DNA of 64,000 nt, from positions 8,008 through 72,007 of the forward strand of contig UQVO01000008.1 in the NCBI GenBank assembly GCA_900544575.1, written 5' to 3'. Below, piece after piece: positions 8,837 to 17,697 of the stretch; position 1 is the first letter of the stretch; the number at the start of each line of letters is the position of its first letter. The notes under the pieces are model-generated. The model was not told where the DNA came from and did not search any database. It saw only the letters and a list, made by a program, of their open reading frames with translations. The translations under genes were made by a program, and so were the position numbers. The DNA comes from an uncultured Eubacteriales bacterium (GTDB lineage: Bacteria; Bacillota; Clostridia; Christensenellales; CAG-917).

Positions 8837-10297
8837 ATGGTAAAGGACCTTACGCAGGGCAAACCCGCAAAAGTGCTGTGGCTGTTTTGCCTGCCCATAC
8901 TGATAAGCGCTGTTTTCCAGCAGTTCTATAATATGGCGGACAGCATAATCGCCGGCAAAGTGCTGGGCGAAGAGGCTCTTGCCGCCGTCGGCGCGTCCTA
9001 TCCGCTGACCACGATTTTCATCGCCGTCGCGTTCGGGTTCAACCTGGGGTGTTCGGCAGTCGTTTCCAAACTGTTCGGCGAAAAGAATTTCCGCGACCTC
9101 CGTTCGGGGGTTTCGACGGTGATGATTGCGTCCGCCGTCATAGGCGTCGTGCTCACTGCCGCAGGCGTGGGCGCGGGGCGTGCGGTTATGCAGCTGCTCG
9201 ACACTCCCGCGGACATTATGGACGACGCGATGATGTATCTTTACATCTACATCGGCGGCTTTCTTTTCGTGCTCGTTTACAACGTGTGCACGGGCGTATT
9301 CTCCGCGCTCGGCGACAGCAGAACTCCGCTTTATTTCCTCGTCGCGTCCAGCGTTGCGAACGTCGGGCTAGACCTCATTTTCACGATGGTCGTGCCGATG
9401 GGCGTTGCGGGGCTTGCGTGGGCGACGTTCATATGTCAGGGGCTTGCGGGGCTCATATGTATGGCGACTATGTTCGCGCGCGTACGCAAACTTCCCTGCG
9501 AGGAAAAGGTGCCCGTGTTCTCGTTCAGACTGCTGGGGGATATGTTCTATGTCGCAATACCCAGCGTCATACAGCAATGCGTGGTTTCCGTCGGAAATCT
9601 GCTCATACAATGGCTGGTCAACGGCTACGGTTCTTCCGTGCTCGCCGGATACAGCGCCGCCATCAAGCTCAACACCTTCCTCGTCACGACCATCAACACA
9701 GTGTCGGGCGGGCTTACCAACTTCGCCGCGCAGAACCTCGGCGCGGGCGAATTGAAGCGCACAAAGCGCGGCACTTATCTCGGCTTGTCAATGGCGCTCG
9801 TGATGGTGCTGCCGTTTACGCTGCTTTATTCGCTTATGCCCGAAACGATGCTGGGCTTGTTCCTGGAAGAGAGCAGCGCCTCTGCGCTTTCCACCGGCGT
9901 CAGCTTCCTTACCATAGTCCCGCCGTTTTATATCGCGGTCGCCTGCAAGATTATGTTCGACGCAGTGCTTCGCGGCGCGCAGAGTATGACTTCGTTTATG
10001 TTTGCCACGCTTACCGACCTTGTCATCCGCGTCGCATTGTGCTTTGCGCTCGACCCGGTGCTCGGCATAGAGGGTATATGGTGGTCGTGGCCGATAGGCT
10101 GGGGCATTTCCACCTGCATTTCCGTCGTGCTGTACTACACCGGAAGGTGGTACAAATCGCCGCGCGCCCGTGCCAAATTCGCCGCTCTCGCCGCGCTTTA
10201 CGAAAGCGAGCACCCTTCCGACGGCGCGACCCGCACGACCCGAAGCCGCGGCGGCACGGACAGAGGACATCACCGCCGTCACATAATTCACGCATAA
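8837..10297 (+). CDS. MATE family efflux transporter
   Basis: This 486-residue membrane protein has about 12 hydrophobic segments in two similar halves. The N-terminus (LTQGKPAKVLWLFCLPILIS, then QQFYNMADSIIAGKVLG) is typical of the clostridial MATE/NorM-DinF group. MATE proteins export cationic drugs or metabolites using a Na+ or H+ gradient. The C-terminal ~45 residues are Arg/His-rich, polar and not conserved in the family. Regulation by the divergent LysR protein is plausible. Confidence 0.9.
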   Translation: MVKDLTQGKPAKVLWLFCLPILISAVFQQFYNMADSIIAGKVLGEEALAAVGASYPLTTIFIAVAFGFNLGCSAVVSKLFGEKNFRDLRSGVSTVMIASAVIGVVLTAAGVGAGRAVMQLLDTPADIMDDAMMYLYIYIGGFLFVLVYNVCTGVFSALGDSRTPLYFLVASSVANVGLDLIFTMVVPMGVAGLAWATFICQGLAGLICMATMFARVRKLPCEEKVPVFSFRLLGDMFYVAIPSVIQQCVVSVGNLLIQWLVNGYGSSVLAGYSAAIKLNTFLVTTINTVSGGLTNFAAQNLGAGELKRTKRGTYLGLSMALVMVLPFTLLYSLMPETMLGLFLEESSASALSTGVSFLTIVPPFYIAVACKIMFDAVLRGAQSMTSFMFATLTDLVIRVALCFALDPVLGIEGIWWSWPIGWGISTCISVVLYYTGRWYKSPRARAKFAALAALYESEHPSDGATRTTRSRGGTDRGHHRRHIIHA

Positions 10298-10349
10298 CCC
10301 AAAACGCTTGCAAAATGCTTTGCGATATTGTAGAATAACACGGCAGGTT

Positions 10350-10438
10350 GGAAGCGTATCGAAGTGGTCATAACGAGCCGCACTCGAAATGCGGTGACGG
10401 GCAACCGTCCGCGAGTTCGAATCTCGCCGCTTCCGCCA
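10350..10438 (+). tRNA. tRNA-Ser (anticodon CGA)
   Basis: A 7-bp acceptor stem (GGAAGCG with CGCTTCC), an anticodon stem CCGCA/TGCGG with loop CTCGAAA giving anticodon CGA at 10385-10387, a long variable arm (GACGGGCAACCGTC) typical of class II tRNAs, a T arm with GTTCGAATC, and an encoded CCA. It reads serine TCG codons. Confidence 0.97.
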
Positions 10439-10470
10439 AAGGCGCAGTCTGACGACTGCGCCTTATTCTT
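10439..10470 (+). terminator. Terminator after tRNA-Ser
   Basis: A perfect 11-bp stem (AAGGCGCAGTC with its complement) and a TGAC loop are followed by ATTCTTT, immediately after the tRNA CCA. Confidence 0.85.
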
Positions 10471-10587
10471 TACGGCGAGCTTCCGCACTCTGTGGCGTGA
10501 CGCGGACTGCGTAGAAACGGCGGCTTTCCCGTGCGGCGGGGATTTGCGTTGGGTGGGAGCGGAGTGAAGTTAGCCGCGGCTATCGCG

Positions 10588-10675
10588 TTGACAATCCGCC
10601 GCGGCGTCGCATATGATGAAAGTGCGGAAAGCGAAGGCTTTCTTTTTTGAAAGACGCGAGTTCGCATATGCGAAC
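10588..10675 (+). promoter_or_regulatory. Promoter, early hairpin and palindrome upstream of the DUF3793-flavodoxin pair
   Basis: TTGACA (10588-10593) and TATGAT (10612-10617) are 18 bases apart. A small GAAAGC/GCTTTC hairpin followed by six T (10627-10648) sits at the predicted 5' end of the transcript, like an attenuator. It is followed by the perfect 16-bp palindrome GTTCGCATATGCGAAC (10660-10675), a candidate repressor site. The rest of 10471-10728 shows no gene. Confidence 0.5.
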
Positions 10676-10728
10676 TAAGTGTGCGGACGAAATTTAAGGT
10701 TCGTTGGAAGTGCGAGCGGAGGAGTGGA

Positions 10729-11268
10729 GTGAGCGAAGCGGAATACAGCCTGTGCAAGAACTGCTGCCTTACTCTCGGCAGTCTGAAAGCGGGGAGTCTG
10801 TTCACCTGTCCCGACGCTTGCAGGCGGCACATCCGCGCCTGTCTCGGGAAATTCCGCGAAAGGGGCATACGCTTTGCCGAGATGAACGAGTTCGGCGGGA
10901 AGAGGCTCTTTTACGTTTACAACGCCGCGATGACGGAGGCTCTGTTGCGCGACGCGGAAACGGCGGAATTTCTCGAAAGCCGCGGATACGACTGCGCGAG
11001 CCTGCATTCCGCAGTCGCGGAACTGCGGGCGCGCATACGCCGCGGGGGAGAGTTCCCGCACGAGATAGGCGTATTTCTGGGATATGCGCTGGACGACGTC
11101 AAGGCGTTTATCGCCGACCCCGCCGGCGGAGAGCTCATAGCCGGGTATTGGAAAGTCTATTCCGACGTCCCCGCGAAAAAGAAACTCTTCGGCGCATACC
11201 GCAGCTACTGCGAAAACGTATTCGGAAAACTTGTGAGCGGGCAGCCTCTGCTCACCCTGTTTCAATAA
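10729..11268 (+). CDS. DUF3793 family protein
   Basis: The 179-residue protein starts at a GTG preceded by GGAGGA. Members of this uncharacterised clostridial family share the features seen here: Cys-rich N-terminal part, EFGGKRLFYVYN, FPHEIGVFLGYALDDVKAFI and a C-terminal KVYSDVPAKKKLFGAYRSYC. It is followed after 18 bases by a flavodoxin, a pairing seen repeatedly for this family, which suggests a redox or electron-transfer link. The biochemical role is unknown. The region from residue 100 is the most conserved-looking part. Confidence 0.78.
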   Translation: MSEAEYSLCKNCCLTLGSLKAGSLFTCPDACRRHIRACLGKFRERGIRFAEMNEFGGKRLFYVYNAAMTEALLRDAETAEFLESRGYDCASLHSAVAELRARIRRGGEFPHEIGVFLGYALDDVKAFIADPAGGELIAGYWKVYSDVPAKKKLFGAYRSYCENVFGKLVSGQPLLTLFQ

Positions 11269-11286
11269 AACACAAGGAGAACGTTG

Positions 11287-11709
11287 ATGAAAGTCGGAAT
11301 AGTTTACTGGTCCGGAACGGGCAACACGGAACGGATGGCGGAAGCGGTCGCCGAAGGCGCGAAGGGCGCGGGGGCGGAAGTCGCTTTGCTCAACGTGTCC
11401 GAAGCGGACGCGGGAGTGCTGGACAACGACGTAGTGCTTTTCGGGTGTCCCGCTATGGGAGCGGAAGAGCTGGAAGAAACGGAATTCGAGCCTTTCTTTG
11501 CGGGCTTGGAACCGAAACTTGCGGGCAGACGCATAGGGCTGTTCGGTTCGTACGAATGGGCGGACGGCGAATGGATGCGCATCTGGCAGCAGCGCGCGGA
11601 GGATGACGGCGCGGTGATGATTGCGGACGGCGTGACGGCGTACGGTTCGCCCGACGCAGCGGCGGTGGCGGAGTGCAGGGCGCTCGGCGAAAAAGCCGCA
11701 AAAGGATGA
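11287..11709 (+). CDS. Flavodoxin
   Basis: This 140-residue protein has the flavodoxin FMN phosphate loop near its N-terminus (VYWSGTGNTERMAEAV) and later isoalloxazine-binding loops (FGCPAMGAEELEE and LFGSYEWADGEWM). Flavodoxins carry one FMN and act as soluble low-potential electron carriers replacing ferredoxin. AAGGAG lies six bases before the ATG; a TTG one codon earlier is less likely. It probably forms a two-gene operon with the DUF3793 gene. Confidence 0.93.
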   Translation: MKVGIVYWSGTGNTERMAEAVAEGAKGAGAEVALLNVSEADAGVLDNDVVLFGCPAMGAEELEETEFEPFFAGLEPKLAGRRIGLFGSYEWADGEWMRIWQQRAEDDGAVMIADGVTAYGSPDAAAVAECRALGEKAAKG

Positions 11710-11835
11710 CAAAATTTTCCACGGAAAGTTAAAGCTGTAAGACCTCGGCGGAGGCGGAGCGGCTGTCGCTCCGCCTTTTGCCTTGCCCCGAAATGCCGCG
11801 AAAACTTTTCAGGCGGCAAACGACAGAATTTTTTC

Positions 11836-11864
11836 TTGAAAAAGAGGGTAAAAAAGGTTATCAT
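11836..11864 (+). promoter_or_regulatory. Promoter of the beta-mannosidase gene
   Basis: TTGAAA (11836-11841) and TATCAT (11859-11864) are separated by 17 bases, 50 bases before the start codon. Confidence 0.6.
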
Positions 11865-11915
11865 TTTTTCAGCAGTACAAGCGCGCCGCGCCAACGCGTG
11901 CGGCACGGAGGATTT

Positions 11916-14462
11916 ATGATTGACCTTAACGGCAGATGGACGCTCAAAAACGTCGCGGACAATATGGAATACGCCGCGCAAGTGCCTTCCTGCAATTATC
12001 TCGACCTTATGGCGAACGGCGCCATAGAAGACCCGTTCAAGGGCACCAACGAAAAGGACTGCCTTTGGGTGGCGGAGAACGATTGGAGCTGGTTCAGACA
12101 CTTCGAGGTGACCGCGGAGGAGCTGTCCGCGGACAGGCTGGTGCTGGTGTGCGAACAGCTTGATACGCTTGCGACGGTGCTTGTCAACCGCGAAGCGGTG
12201 GCGTATGCGGACAACTGCCACGTGCGGCACGAATTCGACATCAAAAAGTTTCTGAAAGCAGGGAAAAACCAAATCGAAATAATAATTTCTTCGCCCGTTA
12301 AATACATCTCGGAACAGCGCGCCCTCTACCGCACTCCCGCAAACCCCAACGGCATAGACGGAATAGACCGCATACGCAAGCCGCAGAGTCATTTCGGGTG
12401 GGACTGGGGTCCCGTGCTTCCTCCGAGCGGAATTACGGGCAGCATTTACATAGACGTGCGCAACGCCGCGCATATAAACGAGTTTGCGGTCACGCAGACG
12501 CATGACGGCGGGACGGTCGGAGTGCGGTTCGACGTGGCGGCGGAAAGGCTCAACGACAGAGCGGCGCCCGCCTTAACCGCGGAACTCGTGTGCCCCGACG
12601 GCAGAGTGCTTTCCGCGCGCAGGGAGTATGCGGACAAGAGCACGTTCTGTTTCACCGTACCCGACCCCGAACTGTGGTGGCCCAACGGTATGACCGCAAG
12701 AAAAGAGCAGCCCCTCTACGAGTGCAGGGTGCGCCTGGAAGAAAACGGGACGACGGTGTCGGCGCAGAGCAAAAAGATTGGGTTGAGAAAGATAGAGCTC
12801 GACAGAAGCGCGGACGCGTACGGCAGCAATTTCCGTTTCGTAGTCAACGGCAAAAGGGTGTTCTGCAAAGGAGCGAACCTCATCCCCTTCGACAGTTTCG
12901 ACACCCGCACCGACGCCGCGAAGCTGGAACATTACGTCCGCGCGGCGGCGGAAGCGAACTTCAATATGATACGCGTCTGGGGCGGCGGCTACTATGCGTC
13001 GGACGCGCTGCTCGACCTCTGCGACCGCTACGGCATAATGATATGGCAGGACTTTATGTTCGCCTGTATGGTGTATCCGTTCTATGAACCGAATTTTCTC
13101 GCCAATGTGCAGAAAGAGGTGTTTTTCAACGTAAAACGTATTCGTGAACACGCTTGTCTTGCGGTCTGGTGCGGAAACAACGAGATAGAGGCGATGAGCA
13201 ATCTCTGGGCGCTTTATCCCAAATCGATGCGCTGGAACGAGGAGTTTTTCTATCGCATTCTGCCCGAGTGGGTCGCCGTGCTCGACCGCGATACGGCGTA
13301 TATCCCCACTTCCCCTTGCGGCACGTCGCAGTGCAAAAACGTACAGAGCGACAAGATAGGCGACACCCATCTCTGGGCGGTATGGCACGGGTTGCAGCCG
13401 CTGGATTATTACCGCAGGCGCCCCACGCGTTTTTGCAGCGAGTTCGGCTTCGAGTCGCTGCCCGACGAAAAGACGCTGCGCTTTTATGCGTCGCCCGAAG
13501 ATTACAGCCTCGACTCTCCCGTCTTCAACGCGCACCAGAAGTGCGCCAGCGGCAACAAGAAGATGGTGTATTACATCGCCTCGCGCTTCGACCTGCCCAA
13601 AGAGTTTTCGGACTACGTCTACCTTTCGCAGATTTGCCAGAGCGAATGCGTGCGCGACGCGACGGAATTCTGGCGGCGCAATCCCGACCGTTGCAACGGG
13701 TCGCTGTTCTGGCAGTTCAACGACTGCTGGCCCGTGTGTTCCTGGGCGTCCGTGGACTATTTCGGCAACTATAAGTGCCTGCAATACCGCGCGAAGCACT
13801 TCTTTGCTCCCGTGCACGTGCAGACTGTGGCGGACAAAAACGGGATGAAAGTCGTCTTCGTCAACGACTCGGCGGAAAAATTCGCGGGGAGCGTCAAAGT
13901 CGAGGTCGCGTCTTTCGGCGTAGAAAAGGTTTACGCGGGCAGTTTCCCCGTCGAAGCGGAGAGCGGTTTCAATGCGGAATTGTGCTCGCTGTCCGCAGAA
14001 GAGTTGGGCGGGGCGGGAAAACTGCGCGAATGTTATGTCGTCGCAACCGTCACGGACGGCAGCGGCAGGGAAACGGAGCGCAGCACCGCGCTGTTTTTCA
14101 ACGAAAACAAGCTGCGCCTGCCCGCGGCAAACGTCAGGGCGGAAGTCGTCGGCACGGAGGACGGCAGAGCGGTGATTGAGGTTTCGTCGGACAAATATGC
14201 GCGCTTCGTGCGCCTTTACACCGACATTACGACCGCGCCTTTCGACGACAATTTCTTCGACCTTCTCCCCGGAGAGAAAAAGAGGGTCACGGTGTCTCTC
14301 GGCGGCGCGGACGCCGCGGAGTTTGCCGCGTCTTTGAAAGTCAGACATCTGGCGCAAGTCGAAAAAGGGGAAAGCCGTTTCGTACAGAACCTGAAACGCC
14401 TGTCCATTTTCCTCATTCCCATCAACTTTTTCTCTTACATCTATTACCGCTGGCTCATCTGA
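11916..14462 (+). CDS. Beta-mannosidase, glycoside hydrolase family 2
   Basis: This 848-residue GH2 enzyme would remove terminal beta-mannose from manno-oligosaccharides or N-glycan cores. The N-terminal sugar-binding domain carries FGWDWGP, a hallmark of beta-mannosidases as opposed to beta-galactosidases. The TIM barrel follows with IRVWGGGYY, the acid/base glutamate in WCGNNEIEAM and the nucleophile glutamate in SEFGFESLPD. C-terminal beta-sandwich domains complete the protein. No signal peptide is visible, so it is probably cytoplasmic and acts on imported oligosaccharides. GGAGGA precedes the ATG and it has its own promoter. Confidence 0.92.
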   Translation: MIDLNGRWTLKNVADNMEYAAQVPSCNYLDLMANGAIEDPFKGTNEKDCLWVAENDWSWFRHFEVTAEELSADRLVLVCEQLDTLATVLVNREAVAYADNCHVRHEFDIKKFLKAGKNQIEIIISSPVKYISEQRALYRTPANPNGIDGIDRIRKPQSHFGWDWGPVLPPSGITGSIYIDVRNAAHINEFAVTQTHDGGTVGVRFDVAAERLNDRAAPALTAELVCPDGRVLSARREYADKSTFCFTVPDPELWWPNGMTARKEQPLYECRVRLEENGTTVSAQSKKIGLRKIELDRSADAYGSNFRFVVNGKRVFCKGANLIPFDSFDTRTDAAKLEHYVRAAAEANFNMIRVWGGGYYASDALLDLCDRYGIMIWQDFMFACMVYPFYEPNFLANVQKEVFFNVKRIREHACLAVWCGNNEIEAMSNLWALYPKSMRWNEEFFYRILPEWVAVLDRDTAYIPTSPCGTSQCKNVQSDKIGDTHLWAVWHGLQPLDYYRRRPTRFCSEFGFESLPDEKTLRFYASPEDYSLDSPVFNAHQKCASGNKKMVYYIASRFDLPKEFSDYVYLSQICQSECVRDATEFWRRNPDRCNGSLFWQFNDCWPVCSWASVDYFGNYKCLQYRAKHFFAPVHVQTVADKNGMKVVFVNDSAEKFAGSVKVEVASFGVEKVYAGSFPVEAESGFNAELCSLSAEELGGAGKLRECYVVATVTDGSGRETERSTALFFNENKLRLPAANVRAEVVGTEDGRAVIEVSSDKYARFVRLYTDITTAPFDDNFFDLLPGEKKRVTVSLGGADAAEFAASLKVRHLAQVEKGESRFVQNLKRLSIFLIPINFFSYIYYRWLI

Positions 14463-14485
14463 CGGCGGCGAAAACGGAAGATACG

Positions 14486-14512
14486 GCGCGCGGCAACTGC
14501 CGCGCGCTTTCG
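14486..14512 (+). terminator. Probable terminator after the beta-mannosidase gene
   Basis: A 9-bp GC stem GCGCGCGGC/GCCGCGCGC with an AACT loop is followed by a weak TTTCGTTT run. Confidence 0.5.
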
Positions 14513-14684
14513 TTTCGGAACGCGCCGACGGTGAGGGCGGAACACAAGGGGCGCGGCGGGCGACTTTCCCGTCCGCAAACGTCCCGTCCGGTCTGACGAT
14601 TGCCGACTTCTGAAAGCGCGCGGGCGCACATTTTGTCGCGCGGTCCGCGCGGGCAGAGTGCGGAAAGTATGATATCTCTTTTTC

Positions 14685-14738
14685 TTGACAAAATGCGTAA
14701 GTCGGATAAAATAAGATATGACCACACCCCCGTGGGGT
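14685..14738 (+). promoter_or_regulatory. Copper-operon promoter with CsoR operator
   Basis: TTGACA (14685-14690) and TAAAAT (14707-14712) are 16 bases apart. Just downstream at 14726-14738 is ACCCCCGTGGGGT, a GC-core pseudo-palindrome of the type bound by CsoR copper sensors, placed to block transcription. csoR is the last gene of the same operon, giving autoregulation. Confidence 0.82.
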
Positions 14739-14795
14739 ATTCGCGCGTATGTATAGGTACAATAAATGCAAGACGGGCGCGACGGAGGCGGAAAT

Positions 14796-17420
14796 TTGAC
14801 AAAGCGGAAATTCATCGTTACGGGAATGACTTGTTCGGCGTGTTCGTCGCACGTCGAGCGTGCCGTCGGCAAACTTGACGGCGTAAAGCGCGCGTCAGTC
14901 AATCTGCTGACGGGGTCGATGACCGCCGAATACGACGAAAGCAAACTCGGAGTGCAGGACATTGTGGACGCCGTCGTCAAAGCGGGTTACGGCGCGGAGG
15001 CGGAGGACGAAAGGGCGGAGGAGCGCACGGCGTCTCAGGCCGCCGCAGGCGAACGCGCAAAGCAGCGCGCTTCCGCGACGAAGGAAATGCGGACGCGGCT
15101 CATCGTGTCGCTGGTCTTTATGGTGGTGCTGATGTATGTCGGAATGGGGCATATGTTCGGCGCGCCGCTGCCGTCCTTCCTTACGGGCACGCGGAACGCG
15201 GTGTCTTACGCGTTGCTGCAAATTCTGCTTTGCACTCCCATACTCTACGTCAACAGGTCTTATTTCATCAACGGTTTCAAGCGGCTTTTCACGCTGTCGC
15301 CCAATATGGATTCTCTCATAGCGGTGGGGTCGGCGGCGTCCCTTATCTACGGCATATTCGCGATATTCCGTATGAGCTACGGATTGGGAGCGGGCGACAC
15401 CGCGCTTGTGGAGAGATATCTCCACGACCTTTATTTCGAGTCGGCGGGGATGATTCTTGCGCTGGTCACCGTGGGCAAGTATCTCGAAAGCCTCTCCAAG
15501 CGCCGCACGGGCGACGCGCTCGACAAATTGCGCGGGCTGGTGCCCAAGGGGGCGATTGTGCTCCGTGACGGAGAGGAAGTCGAAGTGGACAGCGAAACGC
15601 TTGCGGCGGGGGATACGGTGGTCGTCAAGGCGGGGATGGCCGTGCCCGCCGACGCGGAGGTCACGGACGGTCACGCTTTCGTGGACGAGAGCGCGATAAG
15701 CGGGGAGAGCGTCCCCGTCGAAAAGACGGCGGGTGCGAAGCTCATAGGCGGCACGGTGAACCGCACGGGATACGTCACCGCGCGCGTGACCGCAGTCGGA
15801 GGAGAGAGCGTGCTCGCCAAAATAATCAAACTCGTGGAAGACGCGGGCGCGGACAAGGCGCCGATTGCGAAGACGGCGGACAAGATAGCGGGCGTGTTCG
15901 TGCCCGTTGTTATGGGCATAGCCCTCGTGGTGTTTATAGGCTGGCTTGCGGGCGGATACGCCTTCGAACACGCGCTCACCTGCGCAATCTCCGTGCTCGT
16001 CATTTCCTGCCCCTGCGCGCTCGGGCTGGCGACTCCCGTCGCCATAATGGTCGGCACGGGCAAGGGCGCTGAAAGCGGAGTGCTGTTCAAGAGCGGAGAA
16101 GCGCTCGAAACTCTGCACAAAGTGAAATACGCGGTGTTCGACAAGACGGGGACAATCACGGAGGGCGCGCCCGAAGTCGCCGAGATAACCTTGCGCGAAA
16201 AGGATTTGATTTCCGTTGTGGCGGGGATAGAGAGCAGGAGCGAACATCCCCTCGGAGAGGCGGTCGTCGCGTACGCGAGAGCGGAGGGCATACCGCTTGC
16301 GGAAGCGGAGGATTTCCGTACGCTGCCCGGTATGGGCGTGGTCGCGACGGTGAACGGAGCGCGTTACGCCGTGGGCAACGCCGCGCTTATGCGCGAAAGC
16401 GGTGCGGAGGAGTCCGAATACGGCGCGGAACTCGCCCGCGTTTCGGAGGAGGGCAAAACTCCGCTGCTCGTCGCCCGCGACGGGAAGTACGTCGGGCTCA
16501 TCGCCACGGCGGACAGGATAAAACCCAACAGCAGGCTCGCCGTGGCGGAGCTGAAAAAACTCGGGGTGCGCACCGTTATGCTCACGGGCGACAACGAGCG
16601 CACCGCAAGAGCGATAGCGGCGCAGGCGGGCATCGACGAAGTGTTTGCGGGAGTGCTCCCCGGCGACAAGGAAGCAAAGATTGCCGAACTGCAAAAAGAC
16701 GGCAGAGTGGCTATGGTCGGCGACGGCATAAACGACGCGCCCGCGCTCACGCGTGCGGACGTCGGCATAGCGATAGGCAGCGGCAGCGACATAGCCGTGG
16801 AGAGCGCGGACGTGGTGCTCGTAAAAAACGACCCTCTCGACGTAGTCACCGCGATTAGGCTTTCGCGCAGCACGATGCGCAACATCAGGGAAAATCTCTT
16901 TTGGGCGCTGTTTTACAACTCACTCTGCATCCCGCTTGCGGCGGGGGTGTTTTACGTTCCGTTCGGAGTGAGGCTCACCCCTATGATAGGGGCGGCGGCT
17001 ATGAGCGTGTCCAGCATATTCGTGGTGTGCAACGCGCTCAGGCTCAAATTTTTCAGACCGACGCGGGCAAAATCCGAGTGCGCGGACGGAGCCTGCACCA
17101 TAGCGGGCAAGGCGGACGGCACCGCCGACGGCGGCATATCAGATGAAATTTCTTCTGATGCGGAGAATGCAATAAACGATGTTAAAAGGAGCGAAAACAA
17201 TATGAAAACCTATGTTTTGAGCATTGAAGGTATGATGTGCTCACATTGCACGGGCAGAGTGAGCAAGGCTCTTTCGGGCGTGGACGGAGTGAAAAACGTC
17301 GAGGTGTCGCTGGAAGAAAAGAACGCGGTCGTCACCGCTGACGAAAGCGTGACGGCGGACGCGCTGAAAGCGGCGGTCGAGGCGCAGGACTATCCCGTGA
17401 CGGAAGTCAGAGAAGGCTGA
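14796..17420 (+). CDS. copA: Copper-exporting P1B-type ATPase with N- and C-terminal HMA domains
   Basis: The 874-residue protein has an N-terminal HMA domain (GMTCSACSSHVERAV), eight membrane segments, the actuator domain (GESVPVEK), CPC in the membrane (SCPCALGLATP), the phosphorylated aspartate (FDKTGTITEG), SEHP and MVGDGINDAPAL. YN in helix 7 and MSVSS in helix 8 are the Cu(I)-specific P1B-1 signature. Residues 803-874 form a second, complete HMA domain (GMMCSHC) after an acidic linker. It exports Cu(I) from the cytoplasm. The TTG at 14796 is chosen because GGAGG lies seven bases before it; an ATG at 14766 lacks an SD. CsoR follows. Confidence 0.93.
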   Translation: MTKRKFIVTGMTCSACSSHVERAVGKLDGVKRASVNLLTGSMTAEYDESKLGVQDIVDAVVKAGYGAEAEDERAEERTASQAAAGERAKQRASATKEMRTRLIVSLVFMVVLMYVGMGHMFGAPLPSFLTGTRNAVSYALLQILLCTPILYVNRSYFINGFKRLFTLSPNMDSLIAVGSAASLIYGIFAIFRMSYGLGAGDTALVERYLHDLYFESAGMILALVTVGKYLESLSKRRTGDALDKLRGLVPKGAIVLRDGEEVEVDSETLAAGDTVVVKAGMAVPADAEVTDGHAFVDESAISGESVPVEKTAGAKLIGGTVNRTGYVTARVTAVGGESVLAKIIKLVEDAGADKAPIAKTADKIAGVFVPVVMGIALVVFIGWLAGGYAFEHALTCAISVLVISCPCALGLATPVAIMVGTGKGAESGVLFKSGEALETLHKVKYAVFDKTGTITEGAPEVAEITLREKDLISVVAGIESRSEHPLGEAVVAYARAEGIPLAEAEDFRTLPGMGVVATVNGARYAVGNAALMRESGAEESEYGAELARVSEEGKTPLLVARDGKYVGLIATADRIKPNSRLAVAELKKLGVRTVMLTGDNERTARAIAAQAGIDEVFAGVLPGDKEAKIAELQKDGRVAMVGDGINDAPALTRADVGIAIGSGSDIAVESADVVLVKNDPLDVVTAIRLSRSTMRNIRENLFWALFYNSLCIPLAAGVFYVPFGVRLTPMIGAAAMSVSSIFVVCNALRLKFFRPTRAKSECADGACTIAGKADGTADGGISDEISSDAENAINDVKRSENNMKTYVLSIEGMMCSHCTGRVSKALSGVDGVKNVEVSLEEKNAVVTADESVTADALKAAVEAQDYPVTEVREG
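17202..17420 (+). other. Possible internally initiated CopZ-like copper chaperone inside copA
   Basis: The last 72 codons of copA begin MKTYVLSIEGMMCSHC, exactly the size and fold of a free CopZ. An internal SD (AAGGAG at 17186-17191) stands ten bases before this in-frame ATG, so ribosomes could make a separate chaperone as well as the fusion. E. coli copA also yields a small chaperone besides the pump, by frameshifting. Internal initiation here is inference. Confidence 0.45.
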
Positions 17421-17436
17421 AAAGAGAGGAGAGAAT

Positions 17437-17697
17437 ATGGAACGGGACGACGCGAAACTCATCCGTCTGCTCAAAACCGCAGGCGGTCAGATTGAAGGTA
17501 TCATCAAAATGATAGAAGACAAAAAGTACTGCATAGACATAAGCAATCAGATTATGGCTGCGCAGGCGATACTCGGGCGCGTCAACAAGGAAGTGCTCAA
17601 CGCCCATCTTCATTCCTGCGTCCTCTCTTCAATCAGGAGCGGCGACGCCACGGAAAAGATGGATGAGATTGCGGCTGTGTTGGACAAACTCATCTGA
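17437..17697 (+). CDS. csoR: CsoR-type copper-sensing transcriptional repressor
   Basis: This 86-residue four-helix repressor has Cys32, His57 and Cys61, spaced as in the Cu(I) site of CsoR (Cys-x24-His-x3-Cys), in the segments KKYCIDIS and NAHLHSCV. It would release the operator at 14726-14738 when copper binds. GAGGAGA precedes the ATG, 16 bases after copA. Related FrmR/RcnR/CstR proteins differ at these positions or in context; the copA partner and the operator support copper. Confidence 0.94.
   Translation: MERDDAKLIRLLKTAGGQIEGIIKMIEDKKYCIDISNQIMAAQAILGRVNKEVLNAHLHSCVLSSIRSGDATEKMDEIAAVLDKLI

Noticed and set aside
12573-14852. Long open frame (759 codons) on the minus strand across the beta-mannosidase gene
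   Set aside because: It is antisense to a clear GH2 enzyme with intact catalytic motifs; GC-rich codon bias leaves the opposite strand open. The translation is low-complexity Arg/Val/His-rich with no domain.
14895-16694. Open frame (599 codons) on the minus strand across copA
   Set aside because: Shadow of a P-type ATPase with every catalytic motif intact.
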